Source: Gemmatimonadota bacterium
GTDB taxonomy: Bacteria > Latescibacterota > UBA2968 > GCA-2709665
NCBI GenBank assembly: GCA_028877215.1
Contig: JAPPFJ010000004.1
Location: 1 to 64,000, forward strand
Direction of reading: 5' to 3'
DNA: 64,000 nt
Shown: positions 35,797-44,294 of the stretch, piece by piece
Position numbering within the stretch: position 1 is the first letter of the stretch
Layout: each line of letters begins with the position of its first letter
Position numbers and translations under genes: made by a program
Notes under the pieces: generated by a model
What the model saw: only the letters and a program-made list of their open reading frames with translations
Databases searched by the model: none
What the model was told of the DNA's origin: nothing

Positions 35797-37173
35797 TTAG
35801 TTTTCGGGCCGACCGATCAGCGTGTGAGACGTCGCGTCGGTGATTCTGATATCCACGAATGTATTGGTCCGGATACCGTCCCTTGGAAACACGACCGTCT
35901 TGAATCCGTCCGACTTTCCCACCGCCTGTCCCTTGCCGCGCCGTGCGTCGCCCTCGACGAGCACCTCCTGCATGCGTCCGACATAACGACGGTTGATCTC
36001 GCCGGAGATTCCCGTCTGCTGGGCGATTACGGCCTGGAGCCGCCGCGATTTCTCGGTCTCCGGCACCGTATCGGGAATCTCCCGGTAGGCCACGGTACCC
36101 TTCCGAGGCGAATATTTGAACATAAAGGCCGAATCGTACCGAACGTGTCTCATCAGCGCCATGGTCGACTCGAAGTCCGAATCGTCCTCGCCGGGGAATC
36201 CGACGATGACATCCGTGGACAAACAGAGCCCCGGCACGGCTGAGCGCAGGCGGTCGACCAGGTCGACGTACCGGCCGGAGGAATAGGTACGCTTCATAGC
36301 CTCGAGGACCCTGTCGGAACCGGACTGGACCGGCAGGTGGATGAATCGGCAGATCTTGCTCTCTTCGGCGATGGTTCCGATCAGTTTATCCGAAAAATCG
36401 CTTGGATGCGGCGACGTAAAGCGAATCCTGCGTATACCCTCCACGCGGGCAACCATCTTCAGGAGGTCGGCAAAATCGGATTCGCCGTCATGATAGGAGT
36501 TTACGGTCTGACCGAGCAGAGTTACTTCCTGGAATCCTTCCGACGCAGCCAACCGCACCTGTCGCAGCAGGTCGCCTGCAGGCACGCTCCGCTCGCGACC
36601 GCGGACGTAGGGCACGATGCAGAACGTGCAGAACTTGTCGCATCCCCGCATGATCGTGATCCAGGCGTTGGTACCCTCCTGGCGCACGGGATCGAGTTCC
36701 AGATAATCCTCTCCCCGGTCCAGCCGTACGTCCAGTGCGGGGTTTCCGGCAGCTTCCCCGATCAGCTCGGGCAGGCGGCGATAGGAATCGGGCCCGACGA
36801 CGAGGTCCACGTACGGAAGTCGATCCAGAAGTTGCTCCGCAAGGTGCTTGGCCATGCATCCGCTCACGCCGAGAACGAGATCCGGTCGCGCCCGTTTCAC
36901 CCGGCTGAGCTGCGAGAGACGACCCACCACCCGCTCCTCCGCGCGTTCTCGAATGGCGCAGGTATTCAACAGAACGACGTCCGCGTCTTCAAGGGCAAGC
37001 GCCCTGCGGAATCCCGCCTTCTTCAGTACGCCCATCATGAGTTCCGTGTCGGACACGTTCATCTGACAGCCGTAGGTTTCGATAAAGACCCGGCGCGCCG
37101 CGCCGGACCCGGGCTGGCCCACGGCAACCGCCGCGTTGATGTCCGACCGTCGTTCAATGTCGAGAAGCTGCAT
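35797..37173 (-). CDS. miaB: tRNA-2-methylthio-N6-dimethylallyladenosine synthase
   Basis: 458 aa from ATG 37173. Order: UPF0004 domain (FIETYGCQMNVSDTELMMGVL, LNTCAIRERAEERV, GVSGCMAKHLAEQLL), radical-SAM domain (IMRGCDKFCTFCIVPYVRGRERS, CxxxCxxC) and a C-terminal TRAM domain (QEVLVEGDARRGKGQAVGKS). It methylthiolates i6A37 in tRNA. The CIVPYVRG context is MiaB rather than RimO. The frame is open further upstream into queG, but the ATG at 37173 gives the family's N-terminus. QueG follows upstream 34 bp away. Confidence 0.95.
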   Translation of the reverse strand: MQLLDIERRSDINAAVAVGQPGSGAARRVFIETYGCQMNVSDTELMMGVLKKAGFRRALALEDADVVLLNTCAIRERAEERVVGRLSQLSRVKRARPDLVLGVSGCMAKHLAEQLLDRLPYVDLVVGPDSYRRLPELIGEAAGNPALDVRLDRGEDYLELDPVRQEGTNAWITIMRGCDKFCTFCIVPYVRGRERSVPAGDLLRQVRLAASEGFQEVTLLGQTVNSYHDGESDFADLLKMVARVEGIRRIRFTSPHPSDFSDKLIGTIAEESKICRFIHLPVQSGSDRVLEAMKRTYSSGRYVDLVDRLRSAVPGLCLSTDVIVGFPGEDDSDFESTMALMRHVRYDSAFMFKYSPRKGTVAYREIPDTVPETEKSRRLQAVIAQQTGISGEINRRYVGRMQEVLVEGDARRGKGQAVGKSDGFKTVVFPRDGIRTNTFVDIRITDATSHTLIGRPEN

Positions 37174-37207
37174 GCGGCACTCCGGAATGTCTGTGCGCCT
37201 CGGATGT

Positions 37208-38404
37208 TTAGGGATCTTCCCGCGTGCGGTTGCGGGGTCCCCCGGGTTCGGTCCCCCGGTCGATTTCGTCCATCGCCTGTCCGATTTCGTCGCGGACGGC
37301 CGCGTCCGTCTCGGAGCCGCACGCTTCTGAAAGCGCACGGCGCGCTGCGGGCCCGCCGATGCGGCCGAGCGCCCAAGCCGCATGGCCGCGGACGAGGGGT
37401 TCGGCATCGGATAACGCTGCCGTCAATGAGGGAATATCGGCGGCCGTGCCGCGATTGCCCATAGCCACGGCTGCGTTGCGCAACAACCCGCGCCGTTTGG
37501 CGCGTTTGATCGGGCTTCCGCGAAATCTCCGGCTGAAAGCCGTCTGGTCCATGGCAAGTAATGCGGTGAGATCGGGCGCGTCCAGACCCTCGCGGGCTTT
37601 CAGCGCCGGCTCCGCGGCAGGCCTGGCTTGTTTAAGATTCCATGGACAGACTTCCTGGCAGACATCGCATCCGTAGATCCAGTCACCCATTTTCTCTCTA
37701 TAACGTCTCGGAATCGCGCCCTTCAATTCGATCGTCAGGTACGAGATGCACCTGTTGGAATCCAGTACGTAGGGCTGTGGAATCGCATCGGTGGGGCAGG
37801 CGTCCATACACAGCGTGCAGGTCCCGCAATGGTCGGCAACGGGACGATCGGAAACCAGGGGCGCGGTCAGCAGAATCTCGCCGAGAAAAAACCAGGAACC
37901 ACTGCGCTTATGAATGAGGTTGGTGTGCTTTCCGAACCACCCTATGCCGGCACGGGCGGCAAAATCGCGTTCCAAGACAGGTCCCGTGTCGACGTAGACC
38001 CGCCCTTTCACCCCCGGCTCCAGCGTCTGAATCCACTCCAGCAGTCTTTTCAGCCGGGCGGTCATCAGGTCGTGGTAATCGTCTCCCCTTGCATACCTGG
38101 AGATCCTTCCCCGGGGCCGTTTGCCGACTGCCGGCGCACCTTTCTCCTGATCGTAATTCATCCCCACGCAGAGCACCGATCTGGCGCCCGGCAGGACCTG
38201 TTCGGGATGCGACCTCCGGTCGAGATTCCGGCCAAGATACCCCATCTGGCCGGCATACCCTTTCGCCAGCCAGTCCAGATAGAAGGCCCAGTGGTCGGGC
38301 GGCCCGGCAGGAGCGACGCCCACGGGGCTGAAACCCATCCCGCGCGCCCTTCGCTTGATCTGCGCGGTCAATTTCCGCCGTTCAGTTTCCGAATTCTTCG
38401 CCAT
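37208..38404 (-). CDS. queG: epoxyqueuosine reductase
   Basis: 398 aa. It reduces epoxyqueuosine to queuosine in tRNA with cobalamin and two 4Fe-4S clusters. GFSPVGVAPAGPP and the cobalamin-side FAARAGIGWFGKHTNL are present, and the clusters lie in HCGTCTLCMDACPTDAIP and WIYGCDVCQEVCPWN. The C-terminal HEAT-like repeats (LTAALSDAEPLVRGHAAWALGRIGG) match known QueG architecture. It forms a tRNA-modification run with miaB. The end (TEPGGPRNRTREDP) is basic. Confidence 0.93.
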   Translation of the reverse strand: MAKNSETERRKLTAQIKRRARGMGFSPVGVAPAGPPDHWAFYLDWLAKGYAGQMGYLGRNLDRRSHPEQVLPGARSVLCVGMNYDQEKGAPAVGKRPRGRISRYARGDDYHDLMTARLKRLLEWIQTLEPGVKGRVYVDTGPVLERDFAARAGIGWFGKHTNLIHKRSGSWFFLGEILLTAPLVSDRPVADHCGTCTLCMDACPTDAIPQPYVLDSNRCISYLTIELKGAIPRRYREKMGDWIYGCDVCQEVCPWNLKQARPAAEPALKAREGLDAPDLTALLAMDQTAFSRRFRGSPIKRAKRRGLLRNAAVAMGNRGTAADIPSLTAALSDAEPLVRGHAAWALGRIGGPAARRALSEACGSETDAAVRDEIGQAMDEIDRGTEPGGPRNRTREDP

Positions 38405-38421
38405 GGCCGTCAAACAAGCCC

Positions 38422-38455
38422 AAAAGGACAGGGAACGGACGTACCCTGTCCTTTT
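38422..38455. terminator. strong hairpin terminator between nifU-like gene and queG
   Basis: AAAAGGACAGGG pairs perfectly with CCCTGTCCTTTT over 12 bp with a 10-base loop. It follows the stop of the NifU-like gene on the minus strand and ends in a T run. It separates that gene from the queG-miaB-lipA transcript. Confidence 0.8.
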
Positions 38456-38476
38456 CGGTTCAATGGAATCAAGACT

Positions 38477-38857
38477 TCAGGCCCCAACCCGGGCCCGGAA
38501 ATCCGCGATTGCCGCCCTGACTGCATCTCTCGCCAGCGCGGCCGCGTGTCTTCTTGCAGGCGGCAGCCCGCCCAGCATGTCCTCAACCTCCGCCCGTGTG
38601 ACCGCGCCCGCAGCCGCGACCGGGAGGCCAGACACCATTTCCGTTAATGCCGAAGCCGCGGCGATGGTGGCCGTGCAGCCCTGAGCCTGAAACATCGCGT
38701 GCACGACGCGTTCGTGGACAATTCTAAGTTGAAGCGACACCACCGCGCCGGACGCAGGATTCTCGACGGAGGCGGCGCCGTCCGCATCGTGCATGGTACC
38801 CGCGTTGCGCGGATTCCTGAAATGATCGAGCGCAATCTCGCTGTAGGTCTCGGCCAT
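38477..38857 (-). CDS. IscU/NifU-like scaffold protein lacking two cysteine ligands
   Basis: 126 aa. The fold is clear: YSEIALDHFRNPRNAGTMHDADG and FQAQGCTATIAAASALTEMVSG. Canonical IscU uses three cysteines. Only the middle one (QGCTAT) is present; the first (normally NPxCGD) is NPASGAV, and the third, before the last helix, is replaced in PPARRHAAALA. It is therefore a degenerate NifU_N-type protein that probably cannot hold an Fe-S cluster alone, perhaps working as an adaptor. The gene is monocistronic, between nuoI and a terminator. Confidence 0.85.
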   Translation of the reverse strand: MAETYSEIALDHFRNPRNAGTMHDADGAASVENPASGAVVSLQLRIVHERVVHAMFQAQGCTATIAAASALTEMVSGLPVAAAGAVTRAEVEDMLGGLPPARRHAAALARDAVRAAIADFRARVGA

Positions 38858-38879
38858 GGTCGTCCAACCACCCGTTTGC

Positions 38880-39377
38880 TCATCGGGCGTCTTCGAGTGG
38901 CCTTCGAGGCGGCGTAAGCGTCACCCGGTCTTCCACGGCCAGCAGTTTCTCTTTGGTGTAAATCAGCTCGGCGCGGCTTTCGGCCACCAACTCGGTTCGC
39001 TCGGTCATGACGATCGCGTCTTCAGGACAGGCCTCGACGCACATACCGCAGAAGATGCACCGAAGCATATCGATGTCAAATCGCTTGGGATGTTTCTCTC
39101 GGTCCTCCCATGGCGCTTCCTCGGCCTCGATGGCGATGCATTCCGCCGGACAGGCCGTGGCGCACATGTAGCACGCGACGCACTTCGGGCGACCCTTATC
39201 GTCCTTCGTTAGCTTGTGCAGCCCTCGGTATCCGCTGGGTTTTGTCCAGGTTTCCTCCGGATACTGCATCGTTATCTTCTTGCCGAGCAGATGACGGAAG
39301 GTCAGTGACAGACCCTTTGTGATTGCCGGAAGATACATTCTTTCGGTCAGCGTCATTTCGTGACCGACCTTTTTCAT
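38880..39377 (-). CDS. nuoI: NADH-quinone oxidoreductase subunit I
   Basis: 165 aa. Two 4Fe-4S motifs: CVACYMCATACPAECI (about residues 61-76) and CIFCGMCVEACPEDAIVMTE (about 100-119). N-terminal YLPAITKGLSLTFRHLLGKKITMQYPEE is typical of NuoI. It bridges electrons to the membrane arm of complex I. It is an orphan here, with no other nuo gene in the window. GGAGAGGAG lies before the ATG. Its first 182 bp overlap the predicted end of rny in another frame. Confidence 0.9.
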   Translation of the reverse strand: MKKVGHEMTLTERMYLPAITKGLSLTFRHLLGKKITMQYPEETWTKPSGYRGLHKLTKDDKGRPKCVACYMCATACPAECIAIEAEEAPWEDREKHPKRFDIDMLRCIFCGMCVEACPEDAIVMTERTELVAESRAELIYTKEKLLAVEDRVTLTPPRRPLEDAR

Positions 39378-40995
39378 ATCGGCGTTCTCCTCTCCTGTTT
39401 CGGGATCTGCCCTTGCGTCTCTTGTTGGAACGTCCTGCCCACTGTGTGGCGACGGTTTGCCGGATGATCGTAACCTGAATCTCGCCGGGATAGGTCATTC
39501 CCTCCCTGATGCGCTGCGCAATTTCGAAGGACAGGGCCTTCGCGCGTTCATCGTCCACCCTTCCCGCATTCACCATCACCCGGATCTCGCGGCCGGCATT
39601 GATGGCATATGCGTCTCGAACACCCTGGAAACCACGGGCGATATCCTCGAGATCCCGCACCCTTCGAATATACCCTTCGGCGTCGTCGCGGCGGGCGCCC
39701 GGACGCGACGAGGAAATGGCGTCCGCAGCCTTTACGAGGAAGGAGATGGGAGAACTGGCTTCCGCGTCTCCGTGATGGTAGAGTATGGCATTTCCGACCT
39801 CCTGCACTTCGCCGTGTCTGCGAACCAGAGCCACGCCGATGTCGGTATGCGTTCCTTCCTGTTCCTGATCGACCGCTTTGCCGATATCGTGCAACAGCCC
39901 GGCCCGCCGCGCCAGCATCTCGTCCATCCGCAGTTCCGCAGCCATCGCGCCGGCCAGAAAAGCCACTTCCTTGGCATGTCCCAACACGCTCTGACCGTAA
40001 CTCGTCCGGTATTTCAGACGTCCAAGCATCGACACCAGTTCGGAGTGCATGTTATCGATGCCCACTTCCCTGACCGCGCGCCGGCCCTCCTCTTCGACAA
40101 GGGTCTCGATCCGGTCCTCGCATTCGGCCACGACCTCCTCCACGCGGCTGGGGTTGATCCGTCCCTCCTTGACGAGCTGCTCCATTGCCAGCCTCGCCAC
40201 GTCCCGCTTCACCGGATCGAAGCTGGAGAGCACAACGGCTTCCGGCGTATCGTTCACGATGACCTTCACGCCGGTCGCAGCCTCGAATGAGATGATATTC
40301 CGCCCTTCCTTGCCGACGATCCTCCCCTTGATATCGTCATCGGGCAGCGCTACAACCGAGATGGACGATTGAACGGTCTGATCCGTGGAACATCGTTCAA
40401 TCGCCTGCGCGATGATCTTCTTCGACTCACGTTCCGACCGCTCCCGGGCCTGATCCATGATCTCCATGCCCATCGCGGTTGCAGTATGCCGGAGATCAGT
40501 CTCGATGGACTCCAGAAGCATTTCCCGGGCACGGTCCACATTCATGCCGGATATGCGTTCCAGCAGGGCGCGCTGTTCGGCCAGCACCTGTTCGAGTTCC
40601 TGCTGATTCTGATCCAATCGGACAGCGCGCTGCCGTGCGTCGCGCTCCCGGCGATTCAGCTCCTTGTTTCGCAGTTTGAGGTTTTCGTACTGATCGAGTA
40701 TGCCGCTCTCTTTTTCGTTGAGATCCTCATCCCGCTGTTCCAGTTCACGCCGCTTGCTATCCAGTTCTCGCTCGAATGTCGTTTTGGCGTCGTACCATTT
40801 GTTTTTCTCTTCGAGAAATGTGGCTCTGCGCTCCCGACCGGCTTTCTCGACCATCTTGGAAATCCGACGCTCGGTGTGGTGTTCAATTTCCTGAATTCTG
40901 CGGGCTTTGAGCCTCGCGCATAAAAACCACCCGACAGCGAAGAGGAGAATCGCGCATGCAATGGCAAGACCGACTGAGTATGCATCCAGTGCCAT
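39196..40995 (-). CDS. rny: ribonuclease Y, C-terminally extended
   Basis: 599 aa, about 80 longer than usual. Order: N-terminal membrane helix (VGLAIACAILLFAVGWFLCARLK), long coiled coil (about residues 30-200), KH domain (SVVALPDDDIKGRIVGKEGRNIISFEAATGV) and HD domain (RRAGLLHDIGKAVDQEQEGTH). The family's normal end (YPGEIQVTIIRQTVA) is followed by a basic tail (SNKRRKGRSRNRRGERRYEKG) that runs through the start of nuoI. It is an endoribonuclease that initiates mRNA decay. The tail may be genuine or mark a lost stop. Confidence 0.92.
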   Translation of the reverse strand: MALDAYSVGLAIACAILLFAVGWFLCARLKARRIQEIEHHTERRISKMVEKAGRERRATFLEEKNKWYDAKTTFERELDSKRRELEQRDEDLNEKESGILDQYENLKLRNKELNRRERDARQRAVRLDQNQQELEQVLAEQRALLERISGMNVDRAREMLLESIETDLRHTATAMGMEIMDQARERSERESKKIIAQAIERCSTDQTVQSSISVVALPDDDIKGRIVGKEGRNIISFEAATGVKVIVNDTPEAVVLSSFDPVKRDVARLAMEQLVKEGRINPSRVEEVVAECEDRIETLVEEEGRRAVREVGIDNMHSELVSMLGRLKYRTSYGQSVLGHAKEVAFLAGAMAAELRMDEMLARRAGLLHDIGKAVDQEQEGTHTDIGVALVRRHGEVQEVGNAILYHHGDAEASSPISFLVKAADAISSSRPGARRDDAEGYIRRVRDLEDIARGFQGVRDAYAINAGREIRVMVNAGRVDDERAKALSFEIAQRIREGMTYPGEIQVTIIRQTVATQWAGRSNKRRKGRSRNRRGERRYEKGRSRNDADRKNVSSGNHKGSVTDLPSSARQEDNDAVSGGNLDKTQRIPRAAQANEGR

Positions 40996-41015
40996 TGAAG
41001 CCTCCCGTTTTCGGT

Positions 41016-41182
41016 AAGAGGCTGTTTTAAAATTACCGGTGAGTTCCCGAGCGCGAGCGAAAAAGTGGCGGTCAAGGCGGGAAAATCCGCCCATATTTGT
41101 CTATACGGGTGGGTTTGACCAACGCTGACCGCCGCTTTTGCAGCCGCGCGAAGACCGCTGGGAATTTTAAGACAGCTTCTTA
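41016..41182 (+). repeat. repeat B3: 165-bp element with terminal inverted repeats
   Basis: Close copy of B4 (50809), with ends AGAGGCTGTTTTAAAATT and AATTTTAAGACAGCTTCTTA. It lies 20 bp upstream of the rny start, so it must hold or sit next to the rny promoter or leader. The rest of the gap up to 41465 shows no gene or RNA that I recognise. Confidence 0.88.
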
Positions 41183-41465
41183 GATTGAGATCCAGGTCAA
41201 TCGATTGACGCACGTCTGGCTCCACAGTGAATTGTCGCTCTCGCCCCATGCGGCAACGCGACGCCGGTTCTCCGGAATTCTCCGATAGAGCCCCTTGCTG
41301 CCTGCTCCCGTTGTGGAGCACGCCAGCAATGTGCAACAAAAACAACATAACACTCCCGTTCAACTGATCGATCGGACAACAAAGGGAGGCATCCCGCCCG
41401 GACCCCTCCCTCACCTAATCCGGAAACAAGCCGGCCGCCGCCTTTGAACGAACCGGCCCAATTCA

Positions 41466-41789
41466 TCATACACCAAACGACTCCCCACAGCCACACTGAT
41501 TCGTGGCATTGGGATTCAATACCTTGAATCCCGTTCCCATCAGACCGTCGTCGTAATCCAGTTCGGACCCCGCGAGATAGAGTGCGCTCTTCATGTCCAC
41601 AAACACCCTGACGCCGTTGCATTCGATCGTGTCGTCGTCTTCGCCGGGTCCGTCTTCGAAGCCCAGCTGGTACTGCAACCCGGAACATCCGCCGCCGACC
41701 ACCTTCATCCGGAGACCCGCATCCGTGGCGCCTTCGCGCTCAAGCAGGTCCTTGATCTTTACCGCGGCAGCCTCGGTGACCGTAACCAT
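41466..41789 (-). CDS. erpA: iron-sulfur cluster insertion protein (ErpA/IscA, HesB family)
   Basis: 107 aa. The A-type carrier cysteines are present: VVGGGCSGLQYQLGFED (first Cys, about residue 35) and NATNQCGCGESFGV (CxC at the C-terminus). It delivers Fe-S clusters to apoproteins. ErpA and IscA cannot be distinguished with certainty by sequence reading alone, so the symbol is provisional. It lies 40 bp downstream of the peroxiredoxin gene. Confidence 0.88.
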   Translation of the reverse strand: MVTVTEAAAVKIKDLLEREGATDAGLRMKVVGGGCSGLQYQLGFEDGPGEDDDTIECNGVRVFVDMKSALYLAGSELDYDDGLMGTGFKVLNPNATNQCGCGESFGV

Positions 41790-41829
41790 TGTACCCTCGA
41801 ACCTTTCGGGAATCCTGAAACGCCGCCGA

Positions 41830-42306
41830 TCAGCCGATTGCGGAAAGACAACGTTTCACAGCGTCGAAATCGGGAAGCACCGTAGCGTCTTCCGACACTT
41901 CCGCGTACCGGATGATCCCTTCCCTGTCTACAACGAACGCCGCGCGTTTTGCAACACCCCTGAAACCCAGCAGATCCTGATATTGAGCTCCGTAGGCGGC
42001 GCTCACCTCTTTATTGAAATCGCTCAGCAACGGAATGGAAATATCGTTATCGTCCGCCCAGGCCTCCTGGGCGAAGGGGCTGTCCACGCTGATACCCAGC
42101 ACCTGCGCATTCAGAGTGTCATATTCGGATAGTCCTCCACTCACCGAACACAACTCGTCGGTACAGACCGAGGTATACGCGAGTGGGAAGAACAGCAGCA
42201 CGACGTTCTTTTTTCCTTTGAAACTGCTCAACCTGACATCATCGAGATCACCCCGTTTGCTCTTCAGGGTGAAGTCGGGTGCCTGATCGCCTACATTGAT
42301 CCCCAT
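41830..42306 (-). CDS. peroxiredoxin (AhpE/BCP-like)
   Basis: 158 aa. Thioredoxin-fold thiol peroxidase: VGDQAPDFTLKSKRGD at the N-terminus and LLFFPLAYTSVCTDELCSV with peroxidatic Cys48 and a second Cys at 53. SVDSPFAQEAWADDN and RAAFVVDREGIIRYAEV follow. The pattern fits one- or two-Cys AhpE-like enzymes. It lies in an oxidative-stress neighbourhood with sodA and the Fe-S carrier. The ATG at 42306 gives the family's N-terminus; repeat C1 lies upstream. Confidence 0.92.
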   Translation of the reverse strand: MGINVGDQAPDFTLKSKRGDLDDVRLSSFKGKKNVVLLFFPLAYTSVCTDELCSVSGGLSEYDTLNAQVLGISVDSPFAQEAWADDNDISIPLLSDFNKEVSAAYGAQYQDLLGFRGVAKRAAFVVDREGIIRYAEVSEDATVLPDFDAVKRCLSAIG

Positions 42307-42392
42307 GGGATGATCCTTTCGTGTAATTCCAGAAGACCGCCCGGAAACCCAAACCGGAAAAAAAACCGACAAACACTGCTCCGGCGCGGGGT

Positions 42393-42556
42393 AACAGTCC
42401 GTTGATAAAGTCGCTCTGCAGGCGAGGCCGAGCCATTGTGGCTGAAGACAAGGCGTGCGGCCGAGTCGAATCGAGCGATTCGGCGAGGAAGCGCAACGCT
42501 GAATTTCGACCGCAAGGGCCGACCGCAGCCCGGTTGGCCTTTTCAACGGGCTGGTA
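42393..42556 (+). repeat. repeat C1: 164-bp element with terminal inverted repeats
   Basis: The left end AACAGTCCGTTGATAAAG is mirrored by CTTTTCAACGGGCTGGTAAC at the right, giving imperfect inverted ends of about 18 bp. The middle (CGAGGCCGAGCCATTGTGGC, AGCGATTCGGCGAGG) matches C2 at 61301 closely. It fills most of the space between the peroxiredoxin gene and the end of sodA. Confidence 0.88.
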
Positions 42557-42569
42557 ACGGCGGGCCGGG

Positions 42570-43184
42570 CTACGAAGTTGCTTCGGCGAATCGGGCCGAC
42601 ACCGCGTCCCAGTCAATCACGTTTGCCCAGGCCTCGATATAATCGGGGCGCCGGTTCTGGTAATTCAGATAATATGCGTGCTCCCAGACATCCAGTCCGA
42701 GAATCGGGGTACCGTCGCCGGACATCAGTGGGCTGTCCTGGTTCGGGGTGCTGAGAATCGCCAGTCGACCGTCCTTCACGACAACCCATGCCCAACCGCT
42801 GCCGAAACGGGTCGTTGCCGCCTGCACGAACTCGTCGCGTGCCGCGTCGAGGCTCCCGAATGCATCGTCGATAGCGGCGGCCAGGTCTCCGGTGGGCTCG
42901 CCGCCACCGCCAGGGGACATCACGGTCCAGAACAGACTGTGATTGGCGTGACCCCCGCCATTGTTCTGGACCGCCGTACGAACAGCCTCCGGAACGCTTT
43001 CGAGATTACTGATGAGATCTTCGACGTTCTGAGCGGCCAGGTCGGCGTGACCGTCGAGTGCGTTGTTCAGGTTGGTCACGTACGTGTTATGGTGCCTGCT
43101 GTGGTGAATCTCCATCGTACGGGCGTCGATATGAGGCTCCAGAGCATCATACCCGTACGGCAGATCGGGAAGTGAATAAGCCAT
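42570..43184 (-). CDS. sodA: superoxide dismutase, Mn/Fe family
   Basis: 204 aa, usual length. Metal ligands are visible: His in [12 protein letters not shown], His in [10 protein letters not shown], and Asp and His in [23 protein letters not shown] near the middle and NQDSP favour the manganese type, but metal choice cannot be proven by reading. No signal peptide, so it is cytoplasmic. AAGGAGTG precedes the ATG. A strong promoter and a perfect palindrome lie upstream, suggesting regulated expression. Confidence 0.95.
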   Translation of the reverse strand: MAYSLPDLPYGYDALEPHIDARTMEIHHSRHHNTYVTNLNNALDGHADLAAQNVEDLISNLESVPEAVRTAVQNNGGGHANHSLFWTVMSPGGGGEPTGDLAAAIDDAFGSLDAARDEFVQAATTRFGSGWAWVVVKDGRLAILSTPNQDSPLMSGDGTPILGLDVWEHAYYLNYQNRRPDYIEAWANVIDWDAVSARFAEATS

Positions 43185-43229
43185 TGAGTACACTCCTTGA
43201 GTAAATTGAGGATGGGCGACAAAACCAGA

Positions 43230-43252
43230 CACTTGACTCACACGTTCAAGTG
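43230..43252. promoter_or_regulatory. palindrome CACTTGA-N9-TCAAGTG at the sodA transcription start (candidate operator)
   Basis: Perfect 7-bp inverted repeat with a 9-bp centre, at about +1 to +20 relative to the predicted sodA promoter. Symmetric sites in this position usually bind repressors. No T tract follows in the sense direction. Confidence 0.5.
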
Positions 43253-43256
43253 AAAA

Positions 43257-43285
43257 AATATAACGAAGTACCGGCACATCGTCAA
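43257..43285 (-). promoter_or_regulatory. predicted sodA promoter
   Basis: TTGACG, 17 bp, TATATT on the minus strand, about 75 bp upstream of the sodA ATG. It matches the consensus seen at other starts in the window. Confidence 0.65.
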
Positions 43286-43325
43286 GCGATTTCAATCCCC
43301 TCTTACTTATAACAAAAACTTACAC

Positions 43326-44207
43326 TTATCGTAGTTCCTGAACCGGCTGCCCTTCGGTCTCCACCACAATATTGTCGATGAGCCGGGATTGGCCGCACCG
43401 GACGGCCGCCGCCAGAAGCACCCGGGCTCCGAACGCTTCGACGGGCCGGAAATTCTCGGCGTCGACCGCCGCGATGTAATCGACGCCAAGGTCCGGGCAC
43501 CTGCGCACGCGGCGGTTCATGGCGTCAATGACCACGGACGCGCGCCTTTCGCCGTTCAGCACCAGCTCTCTTCCTTCCTGCAGGGCCGTGTAAATCACCG
43601 TGGCGCGACGGCGTTGGCAGGGCGTCAGGTAGCGGTTTCGGGAACTCTTGGCCAACCCGTCCACCTCTCTCACCGTAGGTGCGATCAAAATGTCCACGTC
43701 CAGATTCAGGTCTCTCACCAATCTGCGGACAATACCCGCCTGCTGGGCGTCTTTCTGACCCAATATGGTTACGTGCGGCTTGACGGCGGCGAAGAGTTTG
43801 GTCACCACCGTGGCCACGCCCCGGAAATGTCCGGGACGGGACGCGCCGCACAGATGGTCAGCCAGTCGTTCCACCTCCAGGTACGTCGCATAGCCGTCGG
43901 GGTACATCTCTGACGTCGAAGGCGCATAGACGAGGGTGCCTCCCCCAGCCTGTACAATTGCCTTGTCCCGTTCGAAATCTCGTGGATACGTCTCGAAGTC
44001 CTCACCGGGCCCGAACTGGGCGGGGTTGACGAAGACACTCACGACCGTCCGGTCGGTCACCCGCCCGATCTGGCGAATCAGGCTGGCATGGCCCCCGTGC
44101 AGATACCCCATGGTAGGTACCAGTCCGATCCGGAATCCGTTCTCTCGCATCCGGTCCGCAACTCGATGCATCTCCCGCACGGTCCGTATGACCCTGACGG
44201 TTTCCAT
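43326..44207 (-). CDS. panC: pantothenate synthetase
   Basis: 293 aa. It ligates pantoate and beta-alanine with ATP. The nucleotidyl-transferase HIGH-like motif is PTMGYLHGGHASLIRQ (about residues 30-45). VVSVFVNPAQFGPGEDFETYPRD, GATVVTKLF-type VATVVTKLFAAVKPHVTILGQKDAQQ, and DGLAKSSRNRYL with the KMSKS-like region are conserved. Last gene of the folB-folK-dNK-panB-panC run, 87 bp after panB. Confidence 0.95.
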   Translation of the reverse strand: METVRVIRTVREMHRVADRMRENGFRIGLVPTMGYLHGGHASLIRQIGRVTDRTVVSVFVNPAQFGPGEDFETYPRDFERDKAIVQAGGGTLVYAPSTSEMYPDGYATYLEVERLADHLCGASRPGHFRGVATVVTKLFAAVKPHVTILGQKDAQQAGIVRRLVRDLNLDVDILIAPTVREVDGLAKSSRNRYLTPCQRRRATVIYTALQEGRELVLNGERRASVVIDAMNRRVRRCPDLGVDYIAAVDAENFRPVEAFGARVLLAAAVRCGQSRLIDNIVVETEGQPVQELR

Positions 44208-44294
44208 CGCTTGGCGGCCGCCTTTCTCCACACGAAAACGCAGGGCGGAAGATCCCCGCCCCGCGGTATTATCTCTTGCGAGTGGATGCCGGGT

